From Vibrio splendidus (GTDB taxonomy: Bacteria > Pseudomonadota > Gammaproteobacteria > Enterobacterales > Vibrionaceae): a stretch of DNA of 64,000 bases. A model generated the notes under the pieces. That model ran no database searches, was not told the origin of the DNA, and saw nothing but the letters and a program-made list of their open reading frames with translations. Of this stretch, positions 26,063 to 33,752 are shown piece by piece. The stretch is from assembly GCF_002873455.1 (NCBI RefSeq), contig NZ_MCUN01000046.1, positions 1 through 64,000 on the forward strand, given 5' to 3'. The stretch's first letter is position 1. The number at the start of each line of letters is the position of its first letter. The position numbers were made by a program, and so were the translations under genes.

Positions 26063-27150
26063 ACGCATTATCTCCTTACCAAGCCGTATTAACCCAAGGT
26101 TTAGAAGAGCTTGATAAAAGCAAAGTCACACCGAGACAGTGGCAAGTACTTAACCATTTAAGAGACTGCCGAACGGAGCGTATGGGCAGTTACGACTGGC
26201 GTTGTCAGCAATGTGGTCATGAAACTCGTTGGTACTGCTCTTGTCGAGACCGCCATTGCCCCAATTGCCAAGAGCAGATGAGGCAGCAATGGTTAACAAA
26301 GCGAAGCCAAGATATTTTACCCGTGGCCTATCATCATATGGTTTTTACCTTACCGCACGAGTTCAATGCTCTGGTTAAAGCGCATCCTAAGGTGGTTTAT
26401 CAATGCTTGTTTCATTCCGTGTGGGCAACATTATGCGCGTTTGCTAATGAGCGGCATCACCTTGTCGGTCAACTTGGAGCATTAATGGTTCTTCACACTT
26501 GGGGAAGAAACCTGAGTCAACATACTCATATTCATTGCCTACTACCGAGTGGGGTGCTTACAAAAGATCGGCAATGGCAACCGACAAGAAAAGAGAGTTA
26601 CCTGCTTCCGGTTAAAGCCTTATCCGTTCGCTTTAAGAAAGAGATGTTATGTCGAGTAAGCGAGTTGATAGCAACGCACAGTAATTTATTAGAGGAAGCC
26701 GCTAGTAAGAGATGGGTTGTGTACAGTAAACCTGTACTCCACGAGCCTACAGCGGTAGTGGGTTATCTATCTCGGTATTGCAATCGTATCGGGTTAAATC
26801 CCAACCAATTAAGTTATAACGTGGATGGCCGTATCACGATGAGTTACAAAGACTACCGAACAAATGGGACGCAAAGAATGTGTTGTAATGCGGGCGAGTT
26901 ACTTCGACGCTTACTTTTACATGTGTTGCCTAAAGGGCTAATGCGAATACGCTACTATGGCTTTTTAGCTAATGCTGTACGGGTAAAAGCGATAGCGGAA
27001 ATTAGGCATAGCTTACGAGAGCGACCCGCAGAGAAATCGGAAGTGCTGAAAGAGAAACCGTGTTGTCCGAACTGCCATAGCAACAGCATGGTACTCGTGT
27101 GCATCAATATTAGACCTAGGATAGTCGTTTCAGAGCACCGACTGACCTAG
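26059..27150 (+). CDS. IS91 family transposase (HUH, Y2)
   Basis: A 363-residue rolling-circle transposase. The N-terminal zinc finger has CQQCGHETRWYCSCRDRHC and CPNCQEQM. The HUH metal motif is HTHIHCLLPSG (about residues 158-168). The paired tyrosines are in VGYLSRYCNRIG (YLSRY, about 238-242). GGAGGAG immediately precedes ATG 26059, so the in-frame ATG 26044 is rejected. It overlaps the recombinase stop by 4 bp. The C-terminal CCPNCHSNSMVLVC is a second zinc knuckle. It appears intact and therefore possibly active. Confidence 0.92.
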   Translation: MNALSPYQAVLTQGLEELDKSKVTPRQWQVLNHLRDCRTERMGSYDWRCQQCGHETRWYCSCRDRHCPNCQEQMRQQWLTKRSQDILPVAYHHMVFTLPHEFNALVKAHPKVVYQCLFHSVWATLCAFANERHHLVGQLGALMVLHTWGRNLSQHTHIHCLLPSGVLTKDRQWQPTRKESYLLPVKALSVRFKKEMLCRVSELIATHSNLLEEAASKRWVVYSKPVLHEPTAVVGYLSRYCNRIGLNPNQLSYNVDGRITMSYKDYRTNGTQRMCCNAGELLRRLLLHVLPKGLMRIRYYGFLANAVRVKAIAEIRHSLRERPAEKSEVLKEKPCCPNCHSNSMVLVCINIRPRIVVSEHRLT

Positions 27151-27362
27151 TTGTCTGATTATAATGAATAAAATTATCGTTGTGTTATGGCGAGAGAGGG
27201 GCATTGTTCGCTTTTAAAAATATTATGCAACGGGTATAGTCGCTGTAGATAAATTGGCGGCTAGAAGTGGAAAATGGACGGCTGACGGGGTACCGGTCTT
27301 AATGATAAGAGTAGAACGCAAGTCAGTCCTAAAAAGCAAATTCCATAGATAGAAGCGGCCAA

Positions 27363-27420
27363 GTCCAACAGGTATTTATCCATTGTGCTACGACAACGGA
27401 TAAATACTTAAGCGTTATGT
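27363..27420 (+). other. short attC site (58 bp)
   Basis: The left box GTCCAAC fits RYYYAAC exactly. L-type arms GGTATTTATCC and GGATAAATAC pair perfectly around a 16-nt loop, and the right box GTTATGT follows TTAAGC. The size is like the smallest known attC sites and unlike the VCR-type sites downstream. It defines the left end of the next cassette. The gene that belonged to this attC is missing, presumably lost to the IS91 element. Confidence 0.7.
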
Positions 27421-27433
27421 GCTAGGAGGAAAA

Positions 27434-28474
27434 ATGAATATCAGAAAGCGCTTAGAACAAAAAAGGCGTAGAAACAGAAAGCTGAAAGAGTACTGGAACA
27501 AGAAAAATGTACTACTTCAAAGAACAAAGAAAATAAAGAAGCTCATTGAAAACCAAGAATTTTCCTCACCTTTATTACTAAGTGTTTGTATGGAACAGTT
27601 GGAAATTAATCCTACCTGTTATTACACACATTACCTATTGGGGCGCCATTATCAAGATCTAGGAATTTGGGATAGAGCAGTAGAACATTTTAAAACGTCT
27701 ATATTGTCCGACTATACTAAGCTCGGTGTGTGGCAAGGTTTGCACAATTCTCTGACTTCAGAATTAGGACATAAAAAGGGCGTAGAAAAGTTTACAACTT
27801 TTATAAACAGAGAACTTTATCAAAATAATGGGTTATCCTCCTTGGAGGACTCGGTTCTATTTCGTGTTGTAGAAACTAAATACGTCGACAGTTTTATGCA
27901 GGATAAAGTCGGTAGGTTCGCGCCAACACAAAATTACAGAAAACCTAAGAGTGAGGGACCTTGGTATGATCTCAATGAAAATCGTCCACACCAAGCTATT
28001 AAAGTTGAAAATGTAAAAATGCCAGGTGTTGACATACAGTTGATGGAGCTTTCTATTGGTGGGCTGTACAGTATTCTTTGCTTTAGTTTTGTTACCCGAC
28101 ATACTCTTGAACGGTTCTTAAATGAGTACGATATCGAGAAATTTCAGGATGACAAAAGTAAACAATATAGCGTCATTGTTATTAATAACCCCAAACAATT
28201 TGTATCTCAGGTACTAGCGTTGCATGAACATATGGAGTTTGGTGAGGTATATTATTTACCTCAGGGAGTTGTTCCTCGAGCAGAGGGCGTTTTGTGCCCA
28301 TTCATCAAAGATGAATCATATGCCGAAGAGTTTGAATTTCGTTTCGCTAGTCAAGCTATTAGTTCAAAGAAACTCAATGAACCAGTTTTCTTAGATTTAG
28401 GTGCAGTGGATAGCGTTAGTGAAGTGATAACTCCTGATGAACTAATCCCGTATGTCGTGAAAAAGTTCAGTTAA
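27434..28474 (+). CDS. cassette-encoded hypothetical protein, TPR-like middle
   Basis: A 346-residue protein I do not recognise. The N-terminus is extremely basic (MNIRKRLEQKRRRNRKLKEY), then comes a TPR-like pair of helices (NPTCYYTHYLLGRHYQDLG and IWDRAVEHFKTSIL, about residues 60-95), followed by a mixed alpha/beta domain ending in DELIPYVVKKFS. No catalytic motif is seen. AGGAGG precedes ATG 27434. It is a single-gene cassette between the 58-bp attC and the split attC at 28493. The basic head suggests nucleic-acid or ribosome contact, which is inference only. Confidence 0.75.
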   Translation: MNIRKRLEQKRRRNRKLKEYWNKKNVLLQRTKKIKKLIENQEFSSPLLLSVCMEQLEINPTCYYTHYLLGRHYQDLGIWDRAVEHFKTSILSDYTKLGVWQGLHNSLTSELGHKKGVEKFTTFINRELYQNNGLSSLEDSVLFRVVETKYVDSFMQDKVGRFAPTQNYRKPKSEGPWYDLNENRPHQAIKVENVKMPGVDIQLMELSIGGLYSILCFSFVTRHTLERFLNEYDIEKFQDDKSKQYSVIVINNPKQFVSQVLALHEHMEFGEVYYLPQGVVPRAEGVLCPFIKDESYAEEFEFRFASQAISSKKLNEPVFLDLGAVDSVSEVITPDELIPYVVKKFS

Positions 28475-28751
28475 ACTATTGAAATAACACGCACATAACA
28501 AAGCATTTAAGAGTGATTCCCAACGCATGGCATTTTTCATTCCATCGTTGGGTTTTGTGTTTACGGTGGTATGGTTTCGTTCCGTGGTAGCGTTGCTCAC
28601 ACCTTAATGCGGCTACATGGATTCCCCCCAGGTTGTCAAACATCCGCTAAACTTATGTTGATGGGTTTTGGACTGCCGCTCTACATTCGGCCTACTTATC
28701 GACGATTCGCATACGTCGTGGCCCTGATGACTTGCGCGACTGCGGTGCCTT

Positions 28752-28792
28752 ATTCGTTAGATGACATCTAGTGTGTCCGCCGCATTAACAGG
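28752..28792 (-). ncRNA. candidate bridge-RNA guide region of the IS110 element
   Basis: On the + strand this non-coding part of the element contains ATTCGTTAGAT (28752-28762) and CCGCATTAA (28780-28788). The first shares ATTCGTTA with the right insertion junction (29972-29979), the second is the complement of TTAATGCGG at the left junction (28604-28612). Two matches flanking one insertion site are what target-guide loops of an IS110 bridge RNA should show. The full RNA would cover roughly 28620-28880. Confidence 0.5.
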
Positions 28793-28864
28793 CTCTCCGC
28801 AAGTGGTCTTAACCTATCTCCATCATTAGCGTCTGCAATGACCCGGTGGGTTTAACTCTTTATG

Positions 28865-28896
28865 CTGCTTAAGTTTTTACTTAAGCAGCATAGTTT
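28865..28896. repeat. perfect 13-bp inverted repeat at transposase stop
   Basis: TATGCTGCTTAAG and CTTAAGCAGCATA surround TTTTTA (28861-28892). It covers the original stop codon of the IS110 transposase and may be the start of the structured non-coding RNA or a terminator. Confidence 0.7.
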
Positions 28897-29906
28897 TCAT
28901 ATTCTGTTTGATTGTGTAAAAGCGACCATATAATCCGTGCGTTCTTCGCGGCAAGTGCAACTATCGCTCGGTTCATTCCTCTTCGTTCTAGAACGCCGCG
29001 ACACTACTGACTTAACTTATCTTGCTTGTCGCCAAGGTTGGCAATCACGGTCCTTGCGCCGTGAACTAATAGTGTTCGTAAGTATTTGTCGCCGTGTTTG
29101 GTTATTCGGCCTAACCGAGGTTTTCCTCCTGTGGAATATTGTTTTGGTACGAGTCCTAGCCAAGCAGAAAAATCACGGCTTTGATCAAATTGAGAACCAT
29201 TGCCTATCGAAGCAAGTATCGCAGTAGCGGTTTGCGGTCCAATTCCTCGAACCTTCATCACTCGTTGAACATTGGTGCTGACCTTAGCAAAAGAATCGAA
29301 GACTTGTTCAGTATCGGCGATACGTTGATTCAATTCTCCAAGGTGATGATAGGCATCGGCAATCACAGTTCTTGCGAGGTGCGGCAGTTCATTTTCTGCG
29401 TCTTCCAGCATTAAGGGAACGTGTTTCATTAACGAAGAGCGGCCAACAGGAATGATCAACCCGAATTCAGAGAGTAAGGCACGCATGCGATTCATAAGCG
29501 CGGTGCGTTCACGAACCCAATGCTCTCTCATTCTATGTACCGATAAGATGGCTTGTTGCTCTGGGGATTTTACGGGTACAAAGCGAGTGGATGGTCGCTG
29601 AACAGCTTCGCATATGGCAACAGCATCATTAAGGTCGTTCTTTCCCTTGGTTCGATAAGGAATTACGTATTTAACGGCCATAATACGGGCGTCGTGACCG
29701 AGTTTATTGAGTGTTCTTGCCCAATAATGTGCACCACCACACGCTTCAACGCCTATACGCATGAGTGGCATATTTGCTATTGTAGTCAGTAGTTTAGAGC
29801 GGGTTACTGACTTATGAAGTATGACCTTACCATTTTGGTCTACGGCATGAAGACTAAAGTGGTTTTTAGCTAGGTCGATACCGCAGAAATAAGAATAATC
29901 AGACAT
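28881..29906 (-). pseudogene. IS110/IS1111 transposase with premature TAG
   Basis: The N-terminal RuvC-like DEDD domain starts CGIDLAKNHF and includes YRTKGKNDLNDA; the C-terminal Transposase_20 domain has VRGIGPQTATAILASIGNG and FSAWLGLVPKQYSTGGKP. A TAG at 29004-29006 follows KLSQ where relatives have Trp (TGG). The frame then continues in homology, CRGVLERRGMNRAIVALAAK and onward to NYAA and TAA at 28881. One base change thus removes 41 residues. The start is ATG 29906 behind CGGAGG. Confidence 0.85.
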
Positions 29907-30086
29907 GGTGCCTCCGATGCATTTAAGTACCACATAAGTGTGGCAGATCCTCGGGAGGGGGAATCCATGTCATTCGTTATGGCGCAAGCCAGACTTTGAA
30001 GTCAGTCGCAGCACTTTAATCACTATTCTCGATAAGTCGTGATATGGACTTAGACTTGAAGTTGATATACATGCATAGAGGCTAAG

Positions 30087-30443
30087 ATGGAAAAGGCGAA
30101 ATTCATTCAAAAGCACCTCATTGAAAAGGGTGTACCAGCAGACTTAACCAAGCCAACAACTTTTATTTGGTCTAAATACAAAGACCCGTCCCAAAAACCA
30201 ATAGTTTTTCAGTCTCCTATAAGAATACTAATAACAAATGGTTTGTTCATGGGAGGGTTGTGGGGGGCGCTAATGTGGATATTATTTTGGCATTCAGAGC
30301 CTGACCATTGGATAACCTATCTTATCACATCATCCCTATTTGGCATTTGTATGGCGCTTATTAACGTGTTTCGCACCATTAAGGCACGAAAGCTCTTGGG
30401 TGAAACAAGTTGGGAAAATTGGTGTAAGCAACACTACCAGTAA
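30087..30443 (+). CDS. cassette-encoded DUF6404-like membrane protein
   Basis: A 118-residue protein with two membrane helices (ILITNGLFMGGLWGALMWIL, about residues 49-68, and WITYLITSSLFGICMALINV, about 77-96). The N-terminus EKAKFIQKHLIEKGVP and the C-terminal LLGETSWENWC motif match the DUF6404 family found repeatedly in vibrio cassettes. Function unknown. It follows the right box of the split attC and ends 5 bp before the next attC, so it is a single-gene cassette. Confidence 0.8.
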   Translation: MEKAKFIQKHLIEKGVPADLTKPTTFIWSKYKDPSQKPIVFQSPIRILITNGLFMGGLWGALMWILFWHSEPDHWITYLITSSLFGICMALINVFRTIKARKLLGETSWENWCKQHYQ

Positions 30444-30447
30444 CGCG

Positions 30448-30573
30448 CCATAACAAGCAATTTAAGCAGACAGCCAACGCGCGGCAGTTTTACTTCCAAT
30501 TTGGTTTCAGTGATTTAGGTGTTATGGTTGAGCATATTGGTAGCGTTGTCAGCTACTTAATTGGGCGTTAGTT
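30448..30573 (+). other. attC site (VCR-like, 126 bp)
   Basis: CCATAACAAGCAATTTAAGC opens the site and GCTACTTAATTGGGC with GTTAGTT closes it. The inner AACGCGCGGCAG and GTAGCGTTGTC segments are the usual VCR arms. The right part is nearly identical to that of the attC split by IS3 (31060-32454). Confidence 0.9.
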
Positions 30574-30588
30574 TTACGGGAGAAATCG

Positions 30589-31056
30589 TTGGATAATCTA
30601 AGTCTAATAAAACAAGTAATTGACATTTTTTCTGCGCTACTTAGTCCAGTGATTGCTGTTTCAGTCGCTTATATTGCTTATCAGCAATGGAAGTTGAATG
30701 CTGCTAAGGAAAAACGTGATAGTAAGTCTGAAAGACTACAGATATATATGTCAGTGCAAAGACTTTTGCGGAACACTGATAACACTCGTAAAGTCGATCA
30801 CAAGCTGTATGAAAATTTTCAGGAGGCACTTGCTCTGGCTGATTTTTACTTTGATGAGGGCATTATTGACTGGCTAACTAATGTTGATTCAAATGCTTCA
30901 AGTTGGTTTAACTACGAAGAAATTAGCTTGGCTTATAAAAACAAAGCGGAAGCTAAAGAGGCGGAGAAGTACATGCAGTATATGGAAGAGTCGATAGACA
31001 GACTTCAAGACCAGCATTGTCAGTTGTTAAGTGTATTCAAAGATCGCTTGCTGTAA
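30589..31056 (+). CDS. cassette-encoded hypothetical membrane-anchored protein
   Basis: A 155-residue protein with one N-terminal membrane helix (IFSALLSPVIAVSVAYIAY, about residues 13-31) and a cytoplasmic helical domain rich in charged residues, ending in a probable coiled coil (KAEAKEAEKYMQYMEESI). The start is TTG 30589 behind GGGAG. No family is recognised. It occupies a whole cassette between two near-identical attC sites. Confidence 0.75.
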   Translation: MDNLSLIKQVIDIFSALLSPVIAVSVAYIAYQQWKLNAAKEKRDSKSERLQIYMSVQRLLRNTDNTRKVDHKLYENFQEALALADFYFDEGIIDWLTNVDSNASSWFNYEEISLAYKNKAEAKEAEKYMQYMEESIDRLQDQHCQLLSVFKDRLL

Positions 31057-31135
31057 TAAAACTAACAAGCAATTTAAGCAGACTGTGTAGTTGACCCGAT
31101 CTAATGGACACCTTCAATTGTAATTGGAGGTGATT

Positions 31136-31477
31136 ATGCCAGCTTATAAATCAGGTAAAAAAACTCAACAATATCTTACGGAATTTAAGGTAACTGCTGT
31201 CCGACTTTCGCTTCGAGAAGGAGTTACAGTTAAAAGCGTGGCGCTATCATTAGATATCCACCCTTATATGCTTTCTAAATGGCGAAAGGACTATAGAGAA
31301 GGGGTTATTATGGAAGATAAACGTAAGAAAAGGACTCAGATCCCGAGCCAGAAAACTGAGTCTAGTCGGATTGCAGAGCTCGAACGTCAGAACGAACAAC
31401 TTAAGCTCGAGAATGACTTGCTAAAAAAGTGGCAACGATTCGTTGCCCAAGAAAATCGACAAAATTCCGATTCATAG
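31136..31477 (+). CDS. IS3 transposase OrfA
   Basis: A 113-residue OrfA with an N-terminal HTH (YLTEFKVTAVRLSLREGVT and SVALSLDIHPYMLSKWRKDY) and a C-terminal leucine-zipper-like coiled coil (AELERQNEQLKLENDLLKKW) that mediates multimerisation in IS3 elements. ATG 31136 follows GGAGGTG; an upstream in-frame TTG at 31124 is inside the leader. It ends beyond the orfB start, and a -1 frameshift is expected to yield OrfAB. Confidence 0.93.
   Translation: MPAYKSGKKTQQYLTEFKVTAVRLSLREGVTVKSVALSLDIHPYMLSKWRKDYREGVIMEDKRKKRTQIPSQKTESSRIAELERQNEQLKLENDLLKKWQRFVAQENRQNSDS
31423..31429 (+). promoter_or_regulatory. -1 programmed frameshift site A-AAA-AAG
   Basis: AAAAAAG lies in the orfA frame as A AAA AAG at the overlap with orfB, the standard slippery heptamer for production of the IS3 OrfAB transposase. 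Confidence 0.85.
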
Positions 31478-32316
31478 CCCATTACAAAACGCGTTATTCC
31501 ATTGTATTGATGTGCCGTTTTCTATCTGTTTCTAAGTCGGGTTACTACGCATGGCTTGATAGAGAACCAAGCCGCTACGAACAAGAAGAGCAGGCTTTGA
31601 AGAAGCGTATAATTAAAGTGTTTACCCAGAGTCGAGAGACTTACAGCAGCCCACGAGTTCATGCAGAACTGAGGCGCCAAGGAGTTTTGGTTAGCCGCAA
31701 GCGTGTGGCTCGGATCATGAGAGAGCAAGGGCTAAGAGCACGAAGTTATCGCATTTACATGAAAATGGCCAAGCTACATCGGTTCTATCAATCGATTAAG
31801 AATATTAAAAAAGACACACCAAAACCAACGGCAGTTAATCAACAGTGGTCTGGAGATCTAACGTATATCAGGCAAGGCAAACGTTGGATGTATCTAGCCG
31901 TCGTTATCGACCTTTACTCACGTAAAGTCGTCGGTTGGTCGCTTGGTAGTAAGAAGAGTACACAGCTAACGATGAGTTCGTTGAGAATGGCAATTAGAAA
32001 TCGAAAGCCACAAGAGCGCTTATTGTTTCATACCGACAGAGGCTCTGAATATCGAGCCCATGAAGTTCAAGCTTTGTTATCAAAAAATGGAATTGTCCCA
32101 AGCATGAATCGCCCAGGTCATTGCACTGATAATGCGGAGGTGGAGTCGTTCTTCCATACGCTCAAAGGCGACATAATTAGGAAAAATAGTTTTAAAAGTG
32201 AGAAGCAGCTTAGAGATAAACTTGCCGGTTATATCCAGCATTTTTATAACCGTTATAGACTGCACTCAAGTCTTGGATATCGAAGCCCGCATGAATATGA
32301 AGTCATGACGGGTTAA
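31429..32316 (+). CDS. IS3 transposase OrfB (DDE)
   Basis: The 295-residue catalytic part of the IS3 transposase. HTH_21 domain YSSPRVHAELRRQGVLVSRK (about residues 68-87) precedes the rve integrase core, with the DDE residues in WSGDLTYI, FHTDRGSEY and DNAEVESFFHTLK. It is read mainly as an OrfAB fusion after the frameshift; independent initiation at GTG 31429 is only nominal. Confidence 0.93.
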   Translation: MATIRCPRKSTKFRFIAHYKTRYSIVLMCRFLSVSKSGYYAWLDREPSRYEQEEQALKKRIIKVFTQSRETYSSPRVHAELRRQGVLVSRKRVARIMREQGLRARSYRIYMKMAKLHRFYQSIKNIKKDTPKPTAVNQQWSGDLTYIRQGKRWMYLAVVIDLYSRKVVGWSLGSKKSTQLTMSSLRMAIRNRKPQERLLFHTDRGSEYRAHEVQALLSKNGIVPSMNRPGHCTDNAEVESFFHTLKGDIIRKNSFKSEKQLRDKLAGYIQHFYNRYRLHSSLGYRSPHEYEVMTG

Positions 32317-32472
32317 AGAAGATAGGGTGTCCATTTTATCGGGTGAAGATCACTGCCAACGCTTGGCATTTTCAGCTTGGTTTAGCTTCAATGATTTTAG
32401 TGGTAAATTTGAGTGTATTGGTAGCGTTGTCAGCTACTTAATTGGGCGTTATACATCTAATCAGGAACCATC

Positions 32473-33597
32473 ATGGTATCTACTAATATAAAGAAAAAAT
32501 TGATTGAACGAGATGGTCTTAGGTGTGCTGTAACAGGGGAAGAAGTTAACCACCCTGACGAACTTGCCGTTGAACACATAAAACCTAGAAGCAAGGGTGG
32601 AAGCTCAGACTTAGAAAATTTAATGCTAATTAAAAATGAATTTAATCATTCTATCTCTGACAACGAGCACTACAGAACTAAGCTACTCTTCGAGCAGTTG
32701 AAAGAACACCAAAATGAATTAAATGTTAGAGAAAAAGAAGCATTTGAAAGAGAAAATAATTATCGAATGCAAATCGAACATCAAAAGGCTCAACTAGACG
32801 CTTATCAGGCTAAATTAAGTGATGAGCAAAAAGAAAGTATGCGTCGATTAGCAGAAGAAGAAGAGCAAAGGAAAGTGATGTTTATGCAACAGCAAGAACA
32901 GTTGCATAAAATCGAAGCGTTGGCTCAAAAAGAAAGAGAGGATGCAAAAAAACTTCAAATTCAAATAATTGAGCAAGAAAAACAACTCAAGCAGTCGTAC
33001 TTGCAGTTGGAAAAAGATAAGGAAAAATATCGCGAGGAGAGTCGTAAAAGTATTGAGCAAAAATCAGGAGTCTATGTAAACGATGCCTTAGAGGTCCTAG
33101 AAACAAAAGAGAAACAATATCACCTAATCTCTCGGATTTGGTCGGTGTTTGGAGCCATTTCTATTGCTGCAGGGATATTTATTCTGTCATATCTTGGGGT
33201 TGAGAGCTTTAATACTCTAGAACAAAAAGATGCTGTCAGTTGGAGCTTCCTCGTTCTGATTACGTTTAAAGGCTTGATAGTTGTAGGGTTGTTTATCGCG
33301 TTAGCAAAATATTCGTTTACTTTTAGCCAGTCGTATATGCATGAATCACTAAAGAGCAGTGAAAGGCGGCACGCAATAAATTTTGGTAAGTTTTACCTTG
33401 AATCATATGGTGCAGACGCTGATTGGGCTCAAATTAAAGAAGCATTTGAACATTGGAATATTTCCAGCAACACTGCATTTTGCGCAAATTCTCCTGATTC
33501 ATTTGACCCTAAAACACTGGAAAGTGCGGCTAATGTAATTCAGGCAGTAAGTAGATTGTCTTTTAATGAGAAAAGCCCAGATAAATCAAGCAAGTAG
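32473..33597 (+). CDS. cassette-encoded HNH nuclease-coiled coil-membrane protein
   Basis: A 374-residue protein with an unusual order. An HNH nuclease domain occupies residues 1-60 (CAVTGEEV, LAVEHIKPRSKGG with His35, LENLMLI with Asn49, FNHS). A long Gln/Glu/Lys-rich coiled coil follows (about 65-205). Then come two membrane helices (SVFGAISIAAGIFILSYLGV, about 219-238, and VLITFKGLIVVGLFIALAK, about 256-274) and a soluble C-terminal helical domain. The nuclease would face the cytoplasm from the membrane. I know no characterised homologue. Being a lone cassette, an anti-phage or toxin role is plausible, not shown. Confidence 0.8.
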   Translation: MVSTNIKKKLIERDGLRCAVTGEEVNHPDELAVEHIKPRSKGGSSDLENLMLIKNEFNHSISDNEHYRTKLLFEQLKEHQNELNVREKEAFERENNYRMQIEHQKAQLDAYQAKLSDEQKESMRRLAEEEEQRKVMFMQQQEQLHKIEALAQKEREDAKKLQIQIIEQEKQLKQSYLQLEKDKEKYREESRKSIEQKSGVYVNDALEVLETKEKQYHLISRIWSVFGAISIAAGIFILSYLGVESFNTLEQKDAVSWSFLVLITFKGLIVVGLFIALAKYSFTFSQSYMHESLKSSERRHAINFGKFYLESYGADADWAQIKEAFEHWNISSNTAFCANSPDSFDPKTLESAANVIQAVSRLSFNEKSPDKSSK

Positions 33598-33599
33598 AT

Positions 33600-33697
33600 G
33601 TATAACAAGTTGCTCAATAGGACGTAAAACGCTTGGCTTACGCTCCTTCGTCGCTAATTTTAGCCAAGCATTTTACGCCTCTTAGCAAAGCGTTATG
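33600..33697 (+). other. attC site (98 bp)
   Basis: GTATAACAAGTTGCTCAAT opens and GCCTCTTAGCAAAGC with GTTATGT closes the site. Central arms AAAACGCTTGGCT and AGCCAAGCATTTT pair almost perfectly, with GCTCCTTCGTCGCTAATTTT as the apical part. Confidence 0.92.
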
Positions 33698-33752
33698 TTT
33701 AATGTTCACCTCGGGAGTATTAATCAATTCCCGTTTAAATTAAGAGATCTTT

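Larger units (their letters stand above)
25068..27300 (+). mobile_element. IS91-type element with tyrosine recombinase
   Basis: Two overlapping genes, a tyrosine recombinase and a Y2/HUH transposase, form an IS91-family unit of the subgroup that carries an upstream phage-integrase gene. A 25068-25109 hairpin (arms AGAAAAATTCTA and TAGAATTTTTCT around TATTTAAATG) lies just upstream and may be the terminus. The ends are inferred: IS91 elements lack inverted repeats and make no target duplication. The right limit is placed near 27300 by eye. It stands between the art operon and the first attC, so it replaces or covers the left edge of the cassette array. Confidence 0.7.
28613..29974 (-). mobile_element. 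IS110 family element, IS1111-attC type
   Basis: A 1.36-kb IS110 family element with one minus-strand transposase gene and 0.26 kb of non-coding DNA on its downstream side. Its ends carry short inverted repeats: ACATGGATTCCCCC on the left and the complement of GGGGGAATCCATGT on the right. There is no target duplication. It is inserted in the right arm of an attC, the known habit of the IS1111-attC group. In the IS1111 group the bridge RNA is encoded on the transposase 3-prime side, which would be 28620-28880 here. Confidence 0.85.
28493..29981 (+). other. attC site split by the IS110 element
   Basis: The left half ACATAACAAAGCATTTAAG through GTAGCGTTGCTCACACC to TTAATGCGG (28493-28612) is VCR-like. 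The right box CGTTATG resumes at 29975 after the insertion sequence. Without the IS the site would be about 127 bp, the size of the attC at 30448. The insertion lies between L and R boxes on the right arm. Confidence 0.85.
31086..32352 (+). mobile_element. IS3 family insertion sequence, 1267 bp
   Basis: The ends are TGTAGTTGACCCGATCTAAT and the complement TGATCTTCACCCGATAAAAT, both continuing with GGACACC, so terminal repeats of 27 bp match at about 21 positions. A 3-bp direct repeat CTG flanks it (31083-31085 and 32353-32355), which is normal for IS3. It carries orfA and orfB with an A6G slip site. Reading frames and ends are intact, so the element may be active. Confidence 0.95.
31060..32454 (+). 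other. attC site split by IS3 element
   Basis: AACTAACAAGCAATTTAAGC (31060 on) and TGCCAACGCTTGGCATTTTC to GGGCGTTATAC (32354-32454) are the two parts of one attC. The left arm, the right arm GCGTTGTCAGCTACTTAATT and the spacer all agree with the attC at 30448-30573. Confidence 0.88.

Noticed and set aside
28571..28771. Short + strand ORF beginning MVSFRGSVAHTL
   Set aside because: It reads through the attC right arm and the non-coding end of the IS110 element; no ribosome site and no protein-like conservation is expected there.
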